Positions 57,549 to 64,000 of a stretch of 64,000 nucleotides of DNA are shown piece by piece. Made by a program: the position numbers and the translations under genes. Each line of letters opens with the position of its first letter. The stretch's first letter is position 1. Under the pieces are notes generated by a model. That model had not been told where the DNA came from and searched no databases. It saw only the letters and a list, made by a program, of their open reading frames with translations. Source of the stretch: Blepharisma stoltei (taxonomy: Eukaryota > Ciliophora > Heterotrichea > Heterotrichida > Blepharismidae). The stretch lies in assembly GCA_914767885.1 (NCBI GenBank), contig CAJZBQ010000023.1, forward strand, positions 747,501-811,500, given 5' to 3'.

Positions 57549-58290
57549 ATGTTTGGATGCTGTATAAAGGCAGGTGCCGATTTATCACAAAAAGAAGAAG
57601 CCCAATGTGAACAAATTTTGAAATTTTCCGCTCTAAAGTTCAACAAGCATGACCCATTTCATAAAGCATTACTTAACAGCTACTATATACTTTCCAGTGG
57701 AGACAATGATGGCACTATTAATATTGGGATTTGGAACTGCATAGGCTTTACCTCATCCTTCCCAGAAAATGACTTATATACTGACTGTGGTGCTTTTGGG
57801 ATTTTGCAGCTTCTTTATTTTTCTAGTCACTTTAAATCATGTTTAAGTGATATTTTGATTCATTCTAGGATGCCACCTCATAATTTCTCACTTGTACGAA
57901 TTTCTATCGAGATCTCAAAAATTTGTATATACTCTGCCATATTTATTATTTCACAATAATTTATATAAAATATTAATTATCAAGGCAATTCTCTATGAAT
58001 TTCCTATGAATTTGTGCTAAATAAGCCAAGACTGTATAAATGAACTGAAAAATAAAAAACTTAACACTTTGATAAGAAAATCAAGCAATGCCTCTGAATC
58101 AATTTTTTTACTTTACGCAGGAATTCTGCTTTCTTGATTTGAGTTCTACACACATTATAACTTGACTGAAGAAGAAGTAAAACTGGCTTTTAAAAGTGCA
58201 AGTAATAAAGCTAGCAAAAAACCAGAAGAGCTTGTAAAATTAGCATCAAGAATGAAATCAAATGTAAAATTTATTAGAGATTCAGTTTAA
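57549..58290 (+). CDS. ELMO-domain protein lacking the GAP arginine
   Basis: Joined length 633 nt, 210 aa. IWNCIGFTSSFPENDLYTDC then GAFGILQLLYFSSHF follows the ELMO pattern W..IGFQG.DP.TDFRGMG.LGL.NLLYF. In ELMODs the Arg of TDFRG is needed for Arf-GAP activity; here the aligned position is Gly (TDCGAFG). FSLVRISIEISKICI and LLYAGILLSWFEFYTHYNLT match later helices. Starts MFGCC, which may be palmitoylated. IES 57928-58036 is removed; TGA at 58135 is Trp. Confidence 0.7.
57928..58036. other. short TA-bounded IES, 109 bp
   Basis: Removal joins SIEISKICI to NELKNKKLNTLI in the ELMO gene. Confidence 0.75.
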
Positions 58291-58583
58291 TTTTAATATA
58301 ACTATATAGAAGTAAATAGAAATAATAATGGCGAAACTAATAAGTAGGATTGGCACGAACAAGGAAAAATTCATGTATATATTTTTATATAAAATATAAA
58401 ACAATTATTGTCTAATAAGGAGAATAAGCTTAAAATTCTAATTAAAAATTACTTTACCTGATTTAAAAATATATTAACTGTTTAGAATTATTCAAAGCAT
58501 TTATTTCATAAATAATATCTGATTAATAATATAAAATTTAGTCAATAATTTTGGTATATGAGATATGGATTCATTCTATAACT

Positions 58584-60269
58584 ATGACAATTCCTACAGA
58601 TGCACACATAAAAGTTTCTTGGAAGAGAAGTAAAATTTATTTACTCCCCCCCCCTCCGTGAGTGAGCAAAACCATTAGAAAAATCCTATTTTTTGCCCAA
58701 AAACTCCCTCCGTGAACAAAAATTTTTTTAATACAAAAATTTTTTATGGAAAAAAATTTGATATATAAATGATAATTAGTATAATGAAATCTAGAGCTAA
58801 TTCTGTTTAATTTTAAACGAATTGCTTTTTAAAAACATAAATTTTATAAATTTAAATTAATTTTTGCTTTCCAATTTTTGCGAATTAGGGATTTTTTAAA
58901 TTTCGAAAACAATATTTTTATAAAATTTATATATAAATTTTTTAAAAAAAAAAAAATTAATCCCCCTCCGTGAGTGAACAAAATTTTTTTGTTCACTCAC
59001 GGAGGGGGGGGAGTTAGGAAATAAAATTGCTGAGACATCAGGAGAAGCAGTTATGACGCAAGACAGCAAGCTCATTGAAGTAAATGAAATGATTTCTATG
59101 ATCAATACACTCTACCAAAAAAGCTCAGGAAAATTCCTTGAAAAAGAAGCAAAACTTAACATTTTGTCTGAAATTAATGGAAAATCCAAAATCATAGGAT
59201 ATGTGAAGCTTAACTTAGTTGATTATTGTGATACTCCTATAAGAGAACACGCCTATCCAATTATTGGCTCAAAAGATAAAAACGCTGAGATTTGCTTGTC
59301 TATCAAAGCAGAGCTTATTGACGATTCTTTATCTCCTCATAAGCATGAAAATGAAAGTTCTTCAAGTGAAGAGGAAGAAAAAGTAATTAAAATTGAAGAA
59401 AATGAAGGAGAGCTTGATAGAAAATTAGATGAAATTAATGTGATGGCAAAACAATTAGATGAGCTTAAAGAAGAATTAGACAAAATTAATAGTGAAAATG
59501 CGTTATTAGCGCATCAAGTAGATGATTTAAAGAAGATTGATGAAGAAAAATCCAAAAAAAATGCAGAAATCAAAGAAAAAATTGAAAAAGCTAAAAATAA
59601 GAAAAAAATTCTTAAAGAAGAGTTCTCAGCACAAAAAAAAGCTATGCAAGTCCTTGCGGAATCTAAGCTTGAATTAACAGAAACTCAGTAAGATTTATAT
59701 AGTGAAAGTCTTTGTTTAATAAAAGAATGAAACGAAAAAGAAGCAGAAAGAGAAGCAGAATTAAAAGAAAAAATTATCGCGTTAGAAGAAGAAAAAAACA
59801 CTGTTTCTAACTGTCCCTAAAAATCAGTAATATTTATGTATATTTTATATTAAAAATTTCAGATATTCGAAACATAAAAATATAATTTATTTATAAAATT
59901 TATGCTTAAAAAAAGAAGGTGCCTAAAATTTAATAAAATTATTATAATAGCGATTATCATAGGGATCTTTAAAAAATTGCAGGCTCATGGAGGATCAATT
60001 TCCAAAAAACAGAATTTTCCAACGATTTGTGCTCACTGAGGGTTAAGAAAAAACAAGAAATAGACACGGGAAGAATTAAAGAAATTGACGAAATGTGCAA
60101 ATTAATGATTGAAATGAAGTAAAATTTATGCAGCGTGTTGATCGAAAATGAAATTGCAAGGCTGAAAGAAAAGAATTCAAAGAGAAAGGGGAATTTGCTT
60201 TCTGAAGAGGAAAGATTGTCAGCAGTGAGAAGATTTACAGTGATGACTCCTAAAAAGACTGATCCCTAA
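58584..60269 (+). CDS. NT-C2 (EEIG1/EHBP1-type) coiled-coil protein
   Basis: Joined length 1047 nt, 348 aa. N-terminal ~110 residues: IKVSWKRSKIYLGNKIAETS, EKEAKLNILSEINGKSKIIG, YVKLNLVDYCD, as in NT-C2 domains that bind membranes or Rab/Arf regulators. Then acidic linker (SSSSEEEEKVIKIEENEGEL) and long coiled coil, ending RRFTVMTPKKTDP. Two MITE IESs (one 20 codons from the start) and two 15-nt introns (59688-59702, 60119-60133) are removed. The start at 58584 is the first Met after an in-frame TAA. Confidence 0.8.
58644..59013. mobile_element. family-A MITE (IES), 370 bp
   Basis: TTA duplicated (58641-58643, 59014-59016). Direct pair left, hairpin right (CCTCCGTGAGTGAAC/GTTCACTCACGGAGG). 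Removal joins RSKIYL to GNKIAETSG. Confidence 0.95.
59811..60043. mobile_element. decayed family-A MITE (IES), 233 bp
   Basis: TAA duplicated (59808-59810, 60044-60046). Termini reduced to CTGTCCC and GTGCTCACTGAGGGT. Removal joins NTVS to KKKQEIDTGR. Confidence 0.75.
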
Positions 60270-61024
60270 TTTCTAGTAATAAAACCTTAAATTAATTCTT
60301 GAAGTAAGGTTAAAGATTAAGCAATGAAGGGTTGAGATGTCAAAGCTCTAGAAAGTCTAAAGCAAAACCACAATAAATAATTAACATTCTAATTGATTAA
60401 AGATTAATAGTCTAAGTGGTGAATTATTATTGAAAATACCTAAAATCATTTTAAAGCTTTTCAACTGAAATAATATAGCAGAGAATGCATTGCTTTCTTA
60501 ATTTGTCTTTATAAAATCATAATAATAAAATAGCTATGTGTCGAAGTGGTTAACCTTTCCTCCTCCACGAATTTTATTACTAGAGAGTTCGTTTTATCTG
60601 GTTCACTTTTATCCACCATACCAAATATGGCTTATCGTATAAGGTAAGTCACTTGGCCCGGGATTTTAGGACGTATAGGAGTTTTACCGCTTGACACATC
60701 CGAAGAGGTAACCTTAGGTGGAACATGCAGGAATCAAGTGTATAGTTAGGTCAATGCGATTAGAGAAGGCCTCCTGGCCCTTTTGTGGGGTCTTCTGGAA
60801 TGCTTGCAAGACAAGATGGCTGCTGATAATCAATTGATAGTTAAAAGGGAGCTTTTTATATTGCTCCTTGCAGAAGAAATTGCCGCTTTAATAATCTGAG
60901 TAATTAATTTAATGTCTTTATAAAATCAGAATCATAGTTTTCATTAGCAGCAGCCAGGGATAACATGTTCATCATCCATTTATTATTATTACCATATCAG
61001 TCCATTATGGTTTATAAATTTAAT
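60270..61024. other. intergenic region with SINE-like retroposon
   Basis: Convergent gene ends. The retroposon at 60520-60913 (plus) is flanked by a perfect 16-bp duplication TGTCTTTATAAAATCA (60504-60519, 60914-60929); it contains GCTTGCAAGACAAGATGGCT, shared with the 37142 copy. No other feature seen. Confidence 0.85.
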
Positions 61025-62083
61025 TTAGAAATTTTGCGCCCTTTTCCACGCTTTTACTAGATTCTTTAATAGCATCGCAATTGTCATTGGCCCAACTCCT
61101 CCAGGGACAGGCGTTATAAATTTTGTTTTTTCTCTAACTCTTTCGTAATCTACATCTCCAACAATTAAAGACTTTTCTCCCGTGTTTATTTTATTAATTC
61201 CAATATCAATAACAATACTTCCGTCTTTAACCATATCTTCTCTAATTAAATTAGCTTTCCCTGCTGCAGAAACTAAAATGTCTGCTTGGCTTGTTATATC
61301 ATTATATATTAAATTTATATTTTATTATTTATTTATATTCTGCTCTGGTATAAGCATGATTATTTCCTTATATTTTGCGTATTAATGAATTATTAATTAT
61401 ATTTACTTAATTAAGCTATAATAATAAGCAATTTTATGTAAAATAATTTATTGTTTCAGGTTTTGTGTAGCTGTATGGCACATAGTGACAGTTGAGTTCG
61501 CCTTTTGGAACATACTAAATAGAGGGAGTCCACATAAATTGCTTCTCCCAATGATAACTGTATGCAGCCCTCTTGGATTGATTCCATAACTTTTGATTAA
61601 TTCAAATACTCCTAATGCTGTGCATGGATAAAAAAGAGGCTCAGAATTTTTCATAAAAAGCATTCCCATGTTTTTACGTGTCAGGCCATCTATATCTTTT
61701 TCTAAAGAAACCTTATCAAGAATCTCAGCTTCATTGGCGCCTGGAAAAATTGGTAATTGAACTAAAATTCCATTTACGGCTGTATTAGCATTCAGATAAT
61801 TTATATGACCATATAATTCTGATATATCATTTTTCCCTATTACATCATATCCTATTGTATCAATTCCTATTGAGTGGCAAGTTTTTTCCTTTTTCTTATA
61901 ATAAATAAAAGACCCTGCATTGGAAGAATTAACTAAATATCCTAAAGTTGGGACTGAGCTTGTGTAGTTTTTCATTTTTAAGCTTGAAATTTCGTCTTTT
62001 AGATCGTTTAAAATTTTTGCTGAAATTGATTTGCCATCCATGATGACAAAAGAAAATGTTCTTCTCAATCCTCATATTTTCAT
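61025..62083 (-). CDS. folD: methylenetetrahydrofolate dehydrogenase/cyclohydrolase
   Basis: Joined length 915 nt, 304 aa. FolD landmarks: [17 protein letters not shown] (catalytic Lys in YxxxK), [47 protein letters not shown] and [17 protein letters not shown]. The enzyme makes 10-formyl-THF from methylene-THF with NAD(P). ATG at 62083 adds a basic leader [14 protein letters not shown] before the usual MDGK start; it may target mitochondria, but the Met at 62041 is also a good start. IES 61307-61450 is removed. Confidence 0.93.
61307..61450. other. short TA-bounded IES, 144 bp
   Basis: Removal joins HTATQNLKQ to [18 protein letters not shown] in FolD; three extra residues versus homologues make the exact right boundary slightly uncertain. 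Confidence 0.75.
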
Positions 62084-62132
62084 ATTTTTAAATAGAATAA
62101 ATGAAAACTATTTTATTGTTGAAATTTAGCTT

Positions 62133-62748
62133 ATAAATAAAATGGCGTCTTGGTTGGAGTTTGCCTGCCTCTAGCACTTTTTTTTCTTTATATCCAGCAA
62201 GGTTTTGCCAACTAATAAATGGGTAGCTATGAAATTCTGGTAAAATGCAGAGCCTAGCATTAGTCTGTTTTCAGGATTGGATTTTACCTTGAGGGAAAAG
62301 GTGGGTTAGAGTTGGAAAGGGAAAGTCCCAGCAAATCTACAGGCAATAATTAGATCGGCCATTCTGGTAACTTCTTTAGTGTGGAAATGGGAGCTACTTC
62401 CCAGATTTGAATTTTCCTTTTTGCCGAGAATCAACCAGAAATTCCATTTTTTTGGAATTTTTTGTGTACAACCTTCGTGCACCGAAGCAGCAAGCCGAAA
62501 AAATTCATAGCCTTCCCACTCAGCACAGGAGCTGGCAAAGCAAGGAGAGAGAGACACAGAACTCTACTTCACAGAGGCCATGTAGTCAGGCTGTGAAGAA
62601 GAGAAAAGTTAGTGCTCGGTCCTATTCCCAGTTTACCCCCATCCCAACTCAAAAAAGTTCTCCCTGTCGACGTTGCAAAGAGGATTAATCCTATAAGGGA
62701 TCCTCGGTGGCTGCGTTTGCAATAGGCGAGCAAGTTAAGTTTAAGCCA
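62133..62748 (+). mobile_element. SINE-like retroposon, intergenic, 616 bp
   Basis: 11-bp duplication AAATTTAGCTT (62122-62132, 62749-62759). Starts ATAAATAAAATGGCGTCTTG, ends GCAAGTTAAGTTTAAGCC. Lies between the 5' end of FolD and the 3' end of the next gene. Confidence 0.85.
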
Positions 62749-62830
62749 AAATTTAGCTTTGAAAATTACAAATATTTTCCCTTTTTTACTATAAAAGAAT
62801 ATTAAATATTATCAATAAAATTTACTAAAA

Positions 62831-64000
62831 TTAATAATTTTCAGCTTGAGTATCCCCACGACTTAAAAACCACTTTTGCACATGCTCAACAATATTTCTG
62901 ACCTCTTTCGCACTTGGAGGCTTGACGACTACATAGATCTTACGAAATTCATCCATTCCTGCCTCTTTGCATCTATCTTTTAAATCTTTATCCCCTGATA
63001 TTCCACATATAAAAACTTTTTTTGCATTTATTTCTCTTTCGATTTCTCTAATTCTTTGAGTTGCTTTGTAGCCATCCATTCCTGGCATATAAACATCCAT
63101 GAAAATTATTTGATAAGACTTATGATTTTCTGTAGACTTTTTATATTGCTGGACACCTTCTAAGCCATCTCATGCGAAATCTGTGCTTGTATCATAAATA
63201 CCTTTGAGAATGGCATCAAATATAGAGCGTAATGTACTATCATCGTCCACGATTAAAATTTTGAAGGTATCTCTCCATATTTTTATTTTTGGAGTTTCTT
63301 GTAAAATTGATTCACATCTTTTGAAATCAGGGGAACCTCTAATTTTTATAGATTCTTTATTAGCCGAAACTGGGGATAGCTCATGGTTTATTGAATTTGT
63401 GGCTGCACTATAATTAGTCGAAATATGTGAGGTCCCAGTTAAAAATGGGGACCCTTCAGCATAGGATTTCATTTTGTTCGAAACATCGGAATCTTCATCA
63501 GTTTCGCTTGTGAGGTACTTAACTGTTGTGCTTGAATAAATTGGTTTTACTGATAGATTCAAGCATTTTTCTATCGTTCTATTATCAGATTTGCTCGATC
63601 TCCTGCTTCCTTTTATTGCTTTAATTTGTGCTTCTAATTTTTGTGACTCATCGATTGGCTTTTTTTCTTTATCAGGCTTCCATTTAGCAGTTAAAGGGGT
63701 TTCATAGATTGGCGGGGTGCTTAGCTGTAACATTTTATTTTTTGGTTTTTTTAGGTTAATAATATATGGGATTCTAATTGTAAGACTTTGTCTAAATTCT
63801 TTATAATTATGGATACAGAAATTCGATACATATCCTTTTAGCAATCTTAGTACAGAATCTAATACAGCAATTCCTACACCATAAGTTTTAGAAAGATATA
63901 AAATCTCATCAAGAGTTTTTCTCCTTTCTGGGCTATCTCTGTCCTTGAATATCAGTTCATAGTCAGATTGTTTGAACTTTTGGGATTTATAATTAAATGT
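62831..64000 (-). CDS. response-regulator (hybrid kinase C-terminus), partial
   Basis: Continuous minus-strand frame from the right window edge to the stop at 62831, one TGA as Trp (DFAWDGLEG). The C-terminal receiver domain: FKILIVDDDSTLRSIF (acidic pocket), IIFMDVYMPGMDG (phospho-Asp), GISG and VVVKPPSAKEV (Lys). Upstream at 63800-63900, YGVGIAVLDSVLRLLKGYVS resembles a diverged G2 box of a histidine-kinase ATPase, so this is probably the end of a hybrid histidine kinase. A 150-residue Ser/Lys linker lies between. The 5' part is outside the window. Confidence 0.8.

Noticed and set aside
62407-62688. 93-codon plus-strand open frame
   Set aside because: Within the retroposon at 62133-62748.

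Overview
The window looks like germline (micronuclear) DNA of a heterotrich ciliate, most likely Blepharisma. The evidence is in the sequence. In-frame TGA stands where conserved proteins have Trp (residue 44 of the kinase at 1740, the HGRW of the P4-ATPase), while TAA and TAG are the stops. Introns are about 15 nt (GTAA...AG). Almost every gene is cut by AT-rich inserts, mostly bounded by TA, and removing them restores one continuous frame. I rebuilt 26 genes by joining codons across these internal eliminated sequences (IESs). For 21 multi-segment genes the final length came out as an exact multiple of three, which is a strong internal check. No rRNA, tRNA or CRISPR was seen.

Layout. 1-1546 (-): coiled-coil gene cut by the window edge. 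1740-4760 (+): Aurora-type kinase with a long coiled-coil tail. 4816-7382 (-): GPR180/TMEM145-like membrane protein. 7572-9923 (+): MGCC-start protein. 10025-13335 (+): site-1 (S1P) protease. 13411-16404 (+): two unknown proteins. 16588-17649 (-): degenerate trypsin-like protein. 17763-21434 (+): TRP-like channel. 21472-24002 (+): phosphoglucomutase and a SWEET sugar transporter. 24016-27839 (-): P4-ATPase. 28636-29907 (+): unknown. 29964-34246 (-): epsin-like ENTH protein and a dual-specificity phosphatase. 35075-37629 (+): MGCGSS coiled-coil protein. 37957-41981 (-): USP25/28-like protein that has lost its catalytic Cys and His. 43585-44777 (+): PHO80-like cyclin. 45863-47898 (+): MFS transporter. 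49055-53993 (+): MGCG EF-hand/coiled-coil protein. 54035-54741 (-): second phosphatase. 54837-60269 (+): unknown acidic protein, ELMO-domain protein, NT-C2 protein. 61025-62083 (-): FolD. 62831-64000 (-): response-regulator end of a signalling protein.

The germline-limited DNA falls into four classes. (1) Short unique IESs of about 42-210 bp, with lengths clustering near 50-56, 70-78, 98-100 and 109-116. (2) MITEs of 230-740 bp with CTCCCCC termini. They form three sequence families that share one architecture and have 3-bp TNA target duplications (TTA, TAA, TGA). (3) GC-richer SINE-like retroposons that begin near AAAATGGC, end in short simple repeats and have 11-16 bp target duplications. 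(4) Foldback elements with long inverted termini. Many sit inside exons, so correct DNA elimination is required to make most proteins here. The most notable points are the shared four-copy motif design of the MITEs, the TGA-bounded IESs inside exons, retroposons that supply their own TA boundaries, and several enzyme-fold proteins with missing catalytic residues.
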